The notes under the pieces: model-generated
What the model saw: the letters and a program-made list of their open reading frames with translations, nothing else
Told to the model about the DNA's origin: nothing
Database searches by the model: none
Program-made: the position numbers and the translations under genes
In this document: positions 21,513 to 30,206 of the stretch, in pieces
Position numbering within the stretch: position 1 is the stretch's first letter
Layout of the letters: each line of letters begins with the position of its first letter
From: Pseudomonas sp. FEN
GTDB lineage: Bacteria; Pseudomonadota; Gammaproteobacteria; Pseudomonadales; Pseudomonadaceae
DNA length: 64,000 nt
Reading direction: 5' to 3'
Assembly: GCF_904067045.1 (NCBI RefSeq)
Contig: NZ_CAJFDC010000014.1
Coordinates: 124,001-188,000 of the forward strand

Positions 21513-22522
21513 GCGTATAACTCCCTGTTAATCGATGGTGGGTTTAGGGTTTGCGACAGCGGTTCTTCGAGCACACAGCTGTAACGCTGGTGTTCGAGAT
21601 AGCGGGTCGGCGGTGCCGTTTCGGCACAGCCTGGCCGGGCGAGACGGCAGCGCGGGTGAAAGGCGCAGCCGCTCGGGGCGTTCAATGGGCTCGGCGGTTC
21701 GCCGGGCAAGGGGTCGGTCGGCAGCCGGCGATCGGGATCGATATCGGGAATCGAGTTGATCAGCGCTGCCGTATAGGGATGACGCGGCGCGCTGAAGACC
21801 GCCTCGACGCTGCCTTCCTCGACGATCTGCCCCAGGTACATCACCGCCACGCGATCACACAGGCGCCGGACAATGGCCAGGTCGTGGGCGATAAACAGGA
21901 TCGACAGGTTCAGGCGCTGGCGCAACTCCAGCAACAGGTTGATGATTTGCCCCTGGATCGACACGTCCAACGCCGCCACGCACTCGTCGGCGACAATCAA
22001 CCGGGGCTCCACCGCCAGGGCCCGGGCGATGCCCACGCGCTGGCATTGTCCGCCGCTGAGGCTGCCCGGCTTGCGCCCGGCCAGTTCCGGTCGCAACCCG
22101 ACCAGCGTCAGCAGTTCCTCGACCCGGGCCGGAATCTCCCGCTCGGCCACCTTGCGTTGCACCCGCAGGACTTCGGCGATGGTTTCACCGATGCTCAGGC
22201 GCGGATTGAGCGCGGCATAGGGATCCTGGAAGATCATCGCGGTTTCGCGGCGCAGGCATTCAAGGCGGACGCCCGCGCCTTGAGTGACATCCACGCCGTC
22301 GAACAGCACCTGGCCGGCGGCGATATCATTGAGCCGCAGGATGGCCCGGCCAAAGCTGCTTTTACCGCTGCCCGACTCCCCGACCAGTCCCAGGGTTTCC
22401 CCCGCGGCCAGGCTCAGGGAGACGCCGTTGACCGCCTTGACCCATTGTCGGTTCATGCCCAGCAAACCGCTGCCCTGGGCGGCAAAACGCACCTGCAGGT
22501 CCTTGACTTCAAGCAGGCTCAT
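21509..22522 (-). CDS. Oligopeptide ABC transporter ATPase, OppF/DppF type
   Basis: A 337-residue cytoplasmic ATPase. Walker A is GESGSGKSS, the signature is LSGGQCQRVG and Walker B is LIVADECVAALD. The usual Pro after the Walker B Glu is Cys here. A C-terminal oligopeptide-transporter domain has the cysteine-rich stretch GCAFHPRCRLARPGC, which in some relatives binds an iron-sulfur cluster. It pairs with the preceding ATPase and overlaps the binding-protein gene by four bases. Confidence 0.93.
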   Translation of the reverse strand: MSLLEVKDLQVRFAAQGSGLLGMNRQWVKAVNGVSLSLAAGETLGLVGESGSGKSSFGRAILRLNDIAAGQVLFDGVDVTQGAGVRLECLRRETAMIFQDPYAALNPRLSIGETIAEVLRVQRKVAEREIPARVEELLTLVGLRPELAGRKPGSLSGGQCQRVGIARALAVEPRLIVADECVAALDVSIQGQIINLLLELRQRLNLSILFIAHDLAIVRRLCDRVAVMYLGQIVEEGSVEAVFSAPRHPYTAALINSIPDIDPDRRLPTDPLPGEPPSPLNAPSGCAFHPRCRLARPGCAETAPPTRYLEHQRYSCVLEEPLSQTLNPPSINRELYA

Positions 22523-23505
22523 GGCTGACCTCCGAGCGCCAACGGGTAGTGACAGGCCACGCGCTGTCCGTGCTCGACAGCCTGCAAGTCAGGCATGACC
22601 TCACGGCAACCCGGCCCCAGGTACTCGCAGCGCGGATTGAAACGACAGCCCGTCGGCAAGGCACTGAGCAACGGCGGCTGTCCGCCGATGGTGCGCAACG
22701 GTTCCAGGCCCGCGCCGCCGGCCGGCTGACACGCCACCAGCCCGGCGCTGTACGGATGACGTGGCCGGGCCAGGAGATCGCGCTTGCGCCCGTGCTCGCA
22801 CAAGCGGCCGGCATACATCACGGCGATCGAGTCGCAGGTCTGGGCAACGACCCCCAGGTCATGGGTGATCAGGATCAGTGACAGCCCGCGCCGATCCCGC
22901 AGCTCCAGCAGCAGGCGCAGGATCTGTGCCTGCACCGTCACGTCGAGAGCGGTGGTCGGTTCGTCGGCGATCAGTACCCTGGGCTCACAGCCGAGGGCCA
23001 CGGCGATCATCGCCCGTTGGCGCATGCCGCCGGAAAATTCGTGGGCAAAGTGGTCGACGCGCTGCTGCGGATCGGGAATCCCCACCTGCCGCAGGACTTC
23101 GATGGCCTGGGCTCGCGCTTCACGACGCGTGCACTGCTGATGCTGGCGAATACCTTCGCCGATCTGCTCGCCGATACGCATCAACGGATCGAGGTGGCTG
23201 CTGGGGTTCTGGAACACCATGCCAATCTGTCGCCCACGCATCGCGCGCATGTCGGCTTCACCCAGCGCCAGCAGGTTTTGCCCGGCCAGATGCACGGCCG
23301 TGCCCTCGATGCTGAGCGCGTTGGACGGCAACAGCCGCATCAATGCCCGACAGGCCAGGGTCTTGCCCGAACCGCTTTCGCCGACCAGCCCGAGGATTTC
23401 GCCTTGCGCCAGATCGAAGGACAAGCGATCCACCAGCGTCAGCGGGGTCGGGCCATTATGGGCCAGCACACTCAGCTCCCGGACTTGCAGTACCGGCGAA
23501 CTCAT
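22519..23505 (-). CDS. Oligopeptide ABC transporter ATPase, OppD/DppD type
   Basis: A 328-residue ATPase. Walker A is GESGSGKTL, the signature FSGGMRQRAM and Walker B VLIADEPTTALD, with the same C-terminal Cys-rich motif (GCRFNPRCEYLGPGC). The ATG at 23505 overlaps the end of the permease gene. A much longer open frame continues upstream to 24366 but only because it shadows the permease gene. Its 3' end overlaps the next ATPase gene by four bases. Confidence 0.93.
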   Translation of the reverse strand: MSSPVLQVRELSVLAHNGPTPLTLVDRLSFDLAQGEILGLVGESGSGKTLACRALMRLLPSNALSIEGTAVHLAGQNLLALGEADMRAMRGRQIGMVFQNPSSHLDPLMRIGEQIGEGIRQHQQCTRREARAQAIEVLRQVGIPDPQQRVDHFAHEFSGGMRQRAMIAVALGCEPRVLIADEPTTALDVTVQAQILRLLLELRDRRGLSLILITHDLGVVAQTCDSIAVMYAGRLCEHGRKRDLLARPRHPYSAGLVACQPAGGAGLEPLRTIGGQPPLLSALPTGCRFNPRCEYLGPGCREVMPDLQAVEHGQRVACHYPLALGGQP

Positions 23506-24359
23506 GTGCGCTCCCCCATGGCTTCGGCGACGCCATCGGCCAACAGGCTGAAGCCCATGGCCAAGGTCACGATGGCGATGCCCGGGAAGGTGCAGATCCA
23601 CCAGGCACTGGTAATCAGGCTTTGCCCTTCGGCCACCATGGTGCCCCACTCCGCCGTCGGCGGCTGTACGCCCAGCCCCAGGTAACTCACCGCCGCGCCG
23701 TTGAGCAGCACCAACACCGCATCGGACATGGAAAACACCACCGAGCCGAACAACGCGTTGGGCAGCAGGTGCCGGAACAGAATGCGTCCATGGCCAAAAC
23801 CGAGGCTCTTCGCCGCCAGGGCGAAATCGCTTTCCTTGAGCACCAGGATCTGCGCGCGAATCAGCCGCGCATAGGACACCCAGCCGACCAGGGCCATGGC
23901 GATATAGAAGCTGCTCAGGCCGGGACCGAGAATCGCCATGATCGCCAGCATCAGCACCAGGAACGGAAAGGCCAGCACGATGTCGATCAAGCGCATGCAG
24001 ACCGTGTCGAAGCGCCCGCCGATATAACCGGACAAGGCGCCGACCACGGTGCCGATCAGGAACGGGAAAATCACCCCCAGCACCGACAGTTGCAGATCGA
24101 CCCGGGCGCCCCAGATCACCCGCGACAGCACGTCCCGGCCAAAATGATCGGTACCGAACGGATGGGCCGCGCTGGGCGCCAGCAAGCGTACATCGATATT
24201 TTGCAGAATCGGATCGTAGGGCGCGATCCACGGCGCGAACAGCGCCAGCAACAGCCAGCCGCCGAGAATCGCCAGCCCGAGAGACATCGCCAGCCGACCG
24301 TTTTGCAGCCGCAGGCTCAAGACATTGCCCCGTGCCACCATTACTTGGGCACGGCTCAT
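23502..24359 (-). CDS. Oligopeptide ABC transporter permease, DppC type
   Basis: A 285-residue inner-membrane permease with about six membrane helices. It has the N-terminal DppC motif (APYDP, HPFGTDHFGRDVLSR) and the EAA loop near AAKSLGFGHGRILFRHLLPNAL that contacts the ATPases. The ATG at 24359 overlaps the stop of the DppB-type gene. The longer frame to 24749 is a shadow. Confidence 0.92.
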   Translation of the reverse strand: MSRAQVMVARGNVLSLRLQNGRLAMSLGLAILGGWLLLALFAPWIAPYDPILQNIDVRLLAPSAAHPFGTDHFGRDVLSRVIWGARVDLQLSVLGVIFPFLIGTVVGALSGYIGGRFDTVCMRLIDIVLAFPFLVLMLAIMAILGPGLSSFYIAMALVGWVSYARLIRAQILVLKESDFALAAKSLGFGHGRILFRHLLPNALFGSVVFSMSDAVLVLLNGAAVSYLGLGVQPPTAEWGTMVAEGQSLITSAWWICTFPGIAIVTLAMGFSLLADGVAEAMGERT

Positions 24360-25303
24360 CGGACATTCACCCGTGGATCGATCGCCACCGTGGCCACATC
24401 GGCGAGGAAATTCACCGCCACCGTCGCCAGCGCCAGCACCATCGCCACGCCCTGCACCACCATGTAATCGCGACCGAAGATGCCGCGTACCAGCAACTGG
24501 CCGATTCCCGGAATTGCAAACAGACTTTCGATCACCACCGTGCTGCTGATCAACCAGCCGATATTCACTGCCAGCAGATTGACCGTGGGCACCAGGGAAT
24601 TGGGCAGCACATGCCGACGCAGGATCGCCGTCTCCGACAAGCCCCGCGCCCGGGCGGCGGTGACGTGATCGGCCTGCAACTCCACCAGCATGCTCGCCCG
24701 CAGGTTGCGGATCAGCACCGAGGACAGGGCCAGGGCAATGGTCAGGCACGGCAGCGCCAGGTGATGCAGCTTGTCCAGCCAGGTGTGGCCGTAGCCGGTG
24801 ACCGGAAACCAGCCCAACTGCACACTGAACACCAGGATCAGCATGATTCCCAGCCAGAATGCCGGCACCCCCAGGCCACTGGTGGTGAAGACCCGCACCA
24901 GGTTATCGACCCAGCCGCCCTTGTGGCGGGCGGCCAGGGTCGCCAGGGGGATCGCGATCAGCAGCGCCAGCAGGACGCTGCCCAGGACCAGGCTCAGCGT
25001 CGGCTCGATGCGGGTGGCGATCAGTTTCAGCGTATCGACCCGGTACTGGATCGATTGTCCGAGATCGCCCCGCAGCAGGTTTTTCAGGAAATAGAAATAC
25101 TGCATCGGCAATGGCTGGTCGAGACCGAACTGCGCACGGACATTGGCCAGGGCCTGCGGCGTGCTCCGCGAGCCCAGCAGCGCCCGTGCCGGATCGCCGG
25201 GAATCGAGCGGATCAGGATGAACGTCACCAGGCTGATACCGAACAACACCGGCAGCAATTGCAGCGGCCTGCTCAGGATAAACCGGTAGCGCCGCAGATT
25301 CAT
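24356..25303 (-). CDS. Oligopeptide ABC transporter permease, DppB type
   Basis: A 315-residue permease with the family N-terminus (FGISLVTFILIRSIPGDPA) and EAA loop (TAARARGLSETAILRRHVLPNSL). It contains about six helices and ends IDPRVNVR as in DppB homologues. The ATG at 25303 overlaps the stop of the upstream iminopeptidase gene by four bases, so the peptidase and transporter are one operon. Confidence 0.92.
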   Translation of the reverse strand: MNLRRYRFILSRPLQLLPVLFGISLVTFILIRSIPGDPARALLGSRSTPQALANVRAQFGLDQPLPMQYFYFLKNLLRGDLGQSIQYRVDTLKLIATRIEPTLSLVLGSVLLALLIAIPLATLAARHKGGWVDNLVRVFTTSGLGVPAFWLGIMLILVFSVQLGWFPVTGYGHTWLDKLHHLALPCLTIALALSSVLIRNLRASMLVELQADHVTAARARGLSETAILRRHVLPNSLVPTVNLLAVNIGWLISSTVVIESLFAIPGIGQLLVRGIFGRDYMVVQGVAMVLALATVAVNFLADVATVAIDPRVNVR

Positions 25304-26193
25304 GCCGCCCCCCGATGGCGCCGCAGGAAGTCGAGCAGGACCGGGAAGTAAGCCTCGGGCTCTTCGTAGAATGGCATATGGCTGCTGTTGGGAAACACAT
25401 GCAGCTCGACATCCTTGAGCGCGCGCTTCATCCGATAGGCGCAGGCCGGGGTCAGTCCGTCGTGCTGGCCGGTCGTGATCAGGACCGGCATCTCGAAGGC
25501 CGCCATCTGCTCGATGCGGTTCCAGTCCTTGAGGTTGCCGACATAGAGGAACTCGTTGGGGCCCTGCATGGCCTCGTATGGCCCCATGTTCCAGTCGTCC
25601 AGCGAACGCTTGAGCGGTGCCGGCCATTCATCGAGACGGCACACATGCCGATAATTGAGCAAGGTGATCGCCGCCTGGTACTGCGGATGGTCGAGGGTGC
25701 CCTGGGCTTCATGGCGCTGCATCATCGCCACGGTCTCGCTGCCCAGTGCCGCGCGCAGACGCTCCAGCTCCTGGGTCAGGTGCGGGATATCCCCGACGGT
25801 GTTTTCCAGTATCAGGGTCTTGAGCTGCCGCGGATGATGGATCGCATACTCGATGGCCAGCCAGCCGCCCCAGGAGTGGCCGAGCATATGCACGCGCCCC
25901 AGTTCCAGCGCCTGGCGTACGTGCTCCACTTCGGCGACGTAGCGGGTGATGTCCCACAGCGCCGGATCGGTCGGTCGGTCGGAAGCGCCGGTACCCAACT
26001 GGTCGAATGCCACCACTCGCAGGCCTTTGTCCTTCAGCCAGGCGTGGGCGTCGCGCAGGTAGTCACACGGCAGCCCGGGGCCGCCATTGAGGCACAACAG
26101 CACTTCCTCGCCGCCGCCGAAACTGTAGACCGCTATACTGTGCCCGTTGACCTCGAGGGTATAACGTTGATCCGGTTCCAGCTCATACCACAT
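25300..26193 (-). CDS. Proline iminopeptidase-like alpha/beta hydrolase
   Basis: A 297-residue cytosolic peptidase of family S33, predicted to remove an N-terminal proline or similar residue from small peptides. LNGGPGLPCDYL is the HGGPG oxyanion motif, with Asn in place of His. GHSWGG is the nucleophile elbow, HDGLTP surrounds the acid and SSHMPF the catalytic His. GGGAG lies seven bases before the ATG at 26193; a GTG at 26199 would add two residues. It leads the transporter operon and faces the luxR gene, with a lux-box-like site in between. Confidence 0.9.
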   Translation of the reverse strand: MWYELEPDQRYTLEVNGHSIAVYSFGGGEEVLLCLNGGPGLPCDYLRDAHAWLKDKGLRVVAFDQLGTGASDRPTDPALWDITRYVAEVEHVRQALELGRVHMLGHSWGGWLAIEYAIHHPRQLKTLILENTVGDIPHLTQELERLRAALGSETVAMMQRHEAQGTLDHPQYQAAITLLNYRHVCRLDEWPAPLKRSLDDWNMGPYEAMQGPNEFLYVGNLKDWNRIEQMAAFEMPVLITTGQHDGLTPACAYRMKRALKDVELHVFPNSSHMPFYEEPEAYFPVLLDFLRRHRGAA

Positions 26194-26235
26194 CGCCACT
26201 CTCCCTGTTGCAGGCGTTTGTAGCCTGTCGGCTTC

Positions 26236-26283
26236 ACCCTAGCGGGGAATTTTCGCGCCCATAAGCTAGCATTTCTTATAGGT
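26236..26283 (-). promoter_or_regulatory. Candidate PipR (lux-box-like) operator and promoter for the peptidase-transporter operon
   Basis: On the minus strand 26283-26264 reads ACCT, 12 bases, AGCT, fitting the CT-N12-AG lux-box rule. After 22 bases comes TAGGGT (26241-26236), a possible -10, so the box would be centred near -42 as in class II activation. The matching site at 27144 has the same spacing. Confidence 0.6.
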
Positions 26284-26368
26284 TTGGCCTGGCTCTCCCT
26301 CGCCCAGGCGTGGCATTCTACTTGCTTGATTTCAGGATTGAAATTTATTCAGGACAGGAGAAGAAAGG

Positions 26369-27133
26369 ATGCAGGTCAAATTCTCTGAAGTCGATACCCG
26401 CAGCTTATCCGGTAACAATATGGATGAGATCATGGATAGCGCGCTGATCCTCGCGGGCGCGCTGGGGTTCGATGCCTTGGTGTACGACTACACACCGGTG
26501 CCGCTGGACCATGATGGCAGCATGATCACCCCCTCGCTGCTCAAGGTCCGCAACACCCCGTCGGACTGGCATTCGCTCTGGTGCGAACAAGGCTTCTACC
26601 AGATAGACCCCGTGCAATACCTGGCCCTGAACACCGTCTCGGCGTTTGTCTGGTCCTATCAACCCAAGGCCGAGACCGCCTTGCAAAAGGTCATCGACCA
26701 GCGCCATTCCCCGGTAACCAGCTACCTGCAGGAACGGCAGATGACCTGCGGCGTCAGCGTGCCGATCCACCTGCCCAAGGGTGGATTCGCCTCGTTGACC
26801 GGGCTGCGTACCGGCAACGGTAAACATGTCCTGAAGGATGCAGAGCAAACCCTGACGGATTTCAGCGTCATTTCCCACGCGGTACAGGCCGCCGCCTACC
26901 CGTTGTTCGGCCCGGAAATTCGCGCCTACCCACATATCCGCCTGACCCGGCGTGAACGCGAATGCCTGCGCTGGGCGGCCGAGGGCCTGACCGCAAAGGA
27001 AATCGCCGAGCAGTTGCACCGCTCGCTGGCCACCGTGACCTTGCACCTGACCTCCGCCATGCACAAGTTAGGGGCGAAAAACCGCGTGCAGGCGGTGCTG
27101 CGGGCCACACACTACCGGCTGCTCGATAGCTGA
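26369..27133 (+). CDS. pipR: LuxR-family solo regulator, PipR/PAB type
   Basis: The protein has 254 residues: an N-terminal autoinducer-binding domain (about 20-170) and a C-terminal LuxR helix-turn-helix (about 185-245, LTRRERECLRWAAEGLTAKEIAEQ in part). Of the pocket positions, Trp67, Asp80 and Pro81 fit acyl-homoserine-lactone receptors. Trp71 sits where they have Tyr (Tyr61 of TraR). This is a hallmark of the plant-compound-responsive LuxR solos OryR, PsoR and PipR. No luxI gene is in the window. The setting between two iminopeptidases and a peptide transporter matches, as I remember it, PipR of Pseudomonas sp. GM79. AGGAG precedes the ATG. Confidence 0.87.
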   Translation: MQVKFSEVDTRSLSGNNMDEIMDSALILAGALGFDALVYDYTPVPLDHDGSMITPSLLKVRNTPSDWHSLWCEQGFYQIDPVQYLALNTVSAFVWSYQPKAETALQKVIDQRHSPVTSYLQERQMTCGVSVPIHLPKGGFASLTGLRTGNGKHVLKDAEQTLTDFSVISHAVQAAAYPLFGPEIRAYPHIRLTRRERECLRWAAEGLTAKEIAEQLHRSLATVTLHLTSAMHKLGAKNRVQAVLRATHYRLLDS

Positions 27134-27143
27134 ACCGGCAAAA

Positions 27144-27190
27144 ACCTATCAATTCGACTAGTTATGTCGGCGAGCCCATTTCGCTATCGT
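27144..27190 (+). promoter_or_regulatory. Candidate PipR (lux-box-like) operator and promoter for the downstream iminopeptidase gene
   Basis: 27144-27163 reads ACCT, 12 bases, AGTT. Including two A bases upstream, it shares AAACCTAT and CTAG with the site at 26264-26283. TATCGT at 27185-27190 begins 22 bases after the box, a plausible -10. The coding start at 27224 lies downstream of this promoter. Confidence 0.6.
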
Positions 27191-27223
27191 GCCCTGAATC
27201 GTGCACTCAGGGAGTTTGGTGAA

Positions 27224-28123
27224 ATGGAATTCAACAAAATGCGTGAAGGGTTTGCGAACTTCGGCCCCTACCAGACCTGGTACCGTGTTACCGGCGACCT
27301 GGCCAACGGTCGTACACCGCTGATAATCCTCCACGGCGGGCCGGGCTGTACCCATGATTATGTCGACGCCTTCAAGGACATCGCCGCCAGCGGCCACGCG
27401 GTGGTGCACTACGATCAGTTGGGCAATGGCAAGTCCACCCACCTGCCGCACCAGGATCCGTCCTTCTGGACGGTTGAGCTGTTCCTTGCCGAGCTCGACA
27501 ACCTGCTCGATCACCTCGACATCCGCCAGCACTACGTGCTGCTTGGCCAGTCCTGGGGCGGCATGCTCGCCAGCGAACACGCGGTGCGCCAGCCGGCGGG
27601 ACTCAAGGCGTTGATCCTCGCCAACTCGCCCTCGTGCATGCGCACCTGGGTCAGCGAAGCCAACCGCCTGCGCGAGCAACTGCCGGCCGGCGTCCAGCAG
27701 GCCTTGCTCAAGCACGAGAAGGCCGGGACCTACCAGCATCCGGAATACGTCGCAGCGTCACGGGTGTTCTACGACCGCCATGTCTGCCGCATCAATCCCT
27801 GGCCGGAAGAAGTCGCCCGCACCTTCACCCAGGTCGATGCGGACCCGACCGTCTACCACACCATGAGCGGTCCGACGGAATTCCATGTCATCGGTTCATT
27901 GAAAGACTGGAGCATCATCGACCGCCTGGATCGGATCAAGGTACCGACCCTGGTGATCTCCGGACGCCACGATGAAGCGACCGAGGCGGTGGTCAAACCC
28001 TACGTCGAGAAGATCGCCGGCGCACGCTGGGCGCTGTTCGAAGACTCCAGCCACATGCCCCATGTCGAAGAGCGTCAGGCCTGCATGGGCACAGTCGTGC
28101 AATTCCTTGACGAGAGTCTCTGA
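27224..28123 (+). CDS. pipA: Proline iminopeptidase
   Basis: A 299-residue S33 peptidase. It has the oxyanion motif HGGPGCTHDY, the nucleophile elbow GQSWGG, GRHDEAT around the acid and SSHMPH with the catalytic His. It is a diverged paralogue of the iminopeptidase at 25300-26193. The ATG at 27224 with GGGAG (27209-27213) is chosen over 27164, because the latter abuts the lux-box-like site and would leave no room for a promoter. In Pseudomonas sp. GM79 the gene after pipR is PipR-controlled (family knowledge). Confidence 0.9.
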   Translation: MEFNKMREGFANFGPYQTWYRVTGDLANGRTPLIILHGGPGCTHDYVDAFKDIAASGHAVVHYDQLGNGKSTHLPHQDPSFWTVELFLAELDNLLDHLDIRQHYVLLGQSWGGMLASEHAVRQPAGLKALILANSPSCMRTWVSEANRLREQLPAGVQQALLKHEKAGTYQHPEYVAASRVFYDRHVCRINPWPEEVARTFTQVDADPTVYHTMSGPTEFHVIGSLKDWSIIDRLDRIKVPTLVISGRHDEATEAVVKPYVEKIAGARWALFEDSSHMPHVEERQACMGTVVQFLDESL

Positions 28124-28155
28124 GCCACACCTCCAGCCCTCTCTCCGACAGAACT

Positions 28156-28182
28156 GCCCGGTCTGATCCAGACCAGGCTTTT
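28156..28182 (+). terminator. Intrinsic terminator after the iminopeptidase gene
   Basis: GGTCTG (28160-28165) and CAGACC (28169-28174) pair around ATC. The stem extends outward to GCC/GGC with one mismatch and is followed by TTTT. Confidence 0.6.
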
Positions 28183-28285
28183 CGACTATTCTGGATTCCT
28201 GCTCGCGCATCAGGAACGCTGATCACCCTGCAACACGCCGACCTATAAGACCGCCGCGTGCTTGTGGGCCGACAGGGTGAGCATT

Positions 28286-28302
28286 AGATTAGCCAATAAT
28301 CT
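28286..28302. promoter_or_regulatory. Palindromic operator candidate
   Basis: AGATTA-GCCAA-TAATCT is a perfect 6-bp dyad about 30 bases before the phosphotransferase start, in the 210-base gap that must hold its promoter. The regulator is unknown. Confidence 0.4.
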
Positions 28303-28333
28303 CTGGCCTCCAGAATAAGCAGAAGGGATAAGC

Positions 28334-29401
28334 ATGGCGCTTACTGACCAGTCCACCCGTATCCGTGCCGGCGAAGAGCTTGATGTCGGCCTGATCGATC
28401 CGTACCTCAAGGCACACATTCCAGGCCTGCACGGCCTGCCGGAGATCAGCCAGTTTCCCGGCGGCGCCTCGAACCTGACCTACCTGATCCGTTACCCGGA
28501 GCAGGAGTTCGTCCTGCGTCGCCCACCGTTCGGCCACAAGGCCAAGTCCGCCCACGACATGGGCCGCGAGTTCCGTATCCTCAACCAGCTCAAGGACGGT
28601 TTCCCCTACTGCCCCAAGGCCTACGTGCACTGCACCGACGAATCGCTGATCGGCTCCGAATTCTATGTAATGCAACGGGTCGAAGGCATTATCCTGCGCT
28701 CCGAGCTACCCGCGGAGCTGGGCCTGGATGCCGGGCAAACCGAAACCCTGTGCAAGAGCTTCATCGACCGGCTGGTGGAACTGCACCAGGTCGACTATAC
28801 CGCCTGCGGCCTGGCCGACCTCGGCAAGCCGGAAGGCTACGTCGTGCGCCAGATCCGTGGCTGGAGCGAGCGCTATGAAAAAGCCCTGACTCCCGATGCG
28901 CCAAGCTGGGAAGCGGTGCGAGCCTGGCTCAACGACAAGATGCCCGCCGATCATCCGACCTCGAGCATCGTGCACAACGACTACCGCTTCGACAATGTGA
29001 TCCTCGACCCTGACAACCCGATGCAGATCATCGGCGTGCTCGACTGGGAGCTGACCACCATCGGCAACCCGTTGATGGACCTGGGCAACACCCTGGCCTA
29101 CTGGATCGAGGCTGGCGACCCGGCTCCGGTCCAACTGATGCGCCGCCAGCCAAGCCATGCTCCTGGCATGCTGACCCGCCGCCAATTCGTCGACTACTAC
29201 GCCGAACGCTCGGGGATCGCCATCGACAACTTCGACTTCTACTACACCTACGGCCTGTTCCGCCTGGCCGGCATCGTGCAGCAGATCTACTACCGCTTCT
29301 TCCACGGCCAGACCCAGGACAAACGCTTTGCACAGTTCATTCAGATGAACAAGCTGCTGGAGCAGATGAGCCTGCAAGTCATCCACGCATCCCGTCTCTG
29401 A
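28334..29401 (+). CDS. Aminoglycoside phosphotransferase-like protein (ACAD10/11 N-domain type)
   Basis: A 355-residue kinase-like protein. The phosphate-binding loop region is FPGGASNLTYLIR, the ATP-binding Lys region FVLRRPPFGHKAKSAHD, the catalytic loop HNDYRFDNVIL and the metal-binding segment LDWELTTIGNP. This subgroup is related to the ACAD10/11 kinase domain that phosphorylates 4-hydroxy acids; in bacteria it often sits beside an SDR and acyl-CoA dehydrogenases. An acyl or hydroxyacyl substrate is therefore likelier than an antibiotic. GAAGGGA precedes the ATG. An SDR gene follows 26 bases downstream. Confidence 0.85.
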   Translation: MALTDQSTRIRAGEELDVGLIDPYLKAHIPGLHGLPEISQFPGGASNLTYLIRYPEQEFVLRRPPFGHKAKSAHDMGREFRILNQLKDGFPYCPKAYVHCTDESLIGSEFYVMQRVEGIILRSELPAELGLDAGQTETLCKSFIDRLVELHQVDYTACGLADLGKPEGYVVRQIRGWSERYEKALTPDAPSWEAVRAWLNDKMPADHPTSSIVHNDYRFDNVILDPDNPMQIIGVLDWELTTIGNPLMDLGNTLAYWIEAGDPAPVQLMRRQPSHAPGMLTRRQFVDYYAERSGIAIDNFDFYYTYGLFRLAGIVQQIYYRFFHGQTQDKRFAQFIQMNKLLEQMSLQVIHASRL

Positions 29402-29427
29402 CCGCGACTAAAACAAGGAAAATAACC

Positions 29428-30195
29428 ATGTCCAAGACCCAGTTGTTCGACCTCGACGGCAAGATCGCCTTTGTTTCCGGTGCCAGCCGTGGCATCGGCG
29501 AAGCCATTGCCAAGCTGCTGGCCCAGCAAGGCGCCCATGTGATTGTTTCGAGCCGCAAGCTTGAAGGTTGCCAGCATGTCGCCGATGCCATCATCGCCGA
29601 AGGCGGCAAAGCCACCGCCATCGCCTGTCATATCGGCGAAATGGAGCAGATCAGCCAGGTCTTCGCCGGCATCCGCGAGCAGTTCGGACGCCTGGATATC
29701 CTGGTCAACAACGCGGCCACCAACCCGCAGTTCTGCAACGTGCTGGACACCGACCTCGGCGCTTTCCAGAAAACCGTCGACGTGAATATCCGCGGCTACT
29801 TCTTCATGTCGGTGGAAGCCGGCAAGCTGATGCGTGAGCACGGGGGGGGCAGCATCATCAACGTTGCCTCGATCAACGGCATCTCCCCGGGTATTTTCCA
29901 GGGCATCTACTCGGTGACCAAGGCAGCGGTAATCAATATGACCAAGGTCTTCGCCAAGGAATGCGCGCAATTCGGTATTCGTTGCAACGCCCTGCTGCCC
30001 GGCCTGACCGACACCAAGTTCGCCTCGGCGCTGGTTGGCAACGAAGCGATTCTCAAGACCGCCCTGCAACAGATTCCCCTCAAGCGGGTCGCCGCGCCAA
30101 GCGAAATGGCCGGAGCCGTGCTGTACCTGGCCAGTGAAGCATCGAGCTACACCACCGGGGTGGCACTGAACGTGGACGGCGGCTTTCTGTCCTGA
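29428..30195 (+). CDS. Short-chain dehydrogenase/reductase
   Basis: A 255-residue classical SDR. The nucleotide-binding motif is SGASRGIGEA, then NNAATNP, the catalytic Ser in INVASINGISP, YSVTKAAV with the catalytic Tyr-x3-Lys, and LNVDGGFL at the C-terminus. It forms a two-gene unit with the phosphotransferase (gap 26 bases, AAGGA ribosome site). The pair is conserved, as I recall, in pseudomonads and is likely to act on a hydroxyacyl compound; the exact substrate is unknown. Confidence 0.88.
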   Translation: MSKTQLFDLDGKIAFVSGASRGIGEAIAKLLAQQGAHVIVSSRKLEGCQHVADAIIAEGGKATAIACHIGEMEQISQVFAGIREQFGRLDILVNNAATNPQFCNVLDTDLGAFQKTVDVNIRGYFFMSVEAGKLMREHGGGSIINVASINGISPGIFQGIYSVTKAAVINMTKVFAKECAQFGIRCNALLPGLTDTKFASALVGNEAILKTALQQIPLKRVAAPSEMAGAVLYLASEASSYTTGVALNVDGGFLS

Positions 30196-30206
30196 TATCG
30201 AAATAA

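Noticed and set aside
20052..24467. Plus-strand frames opposite the peptide transporter genes
   Set aside because: They lie antisense to genes with clear Walker, signature and EAA motifs. Their composition is Gln/Arg/His-rich as expected of shadows.
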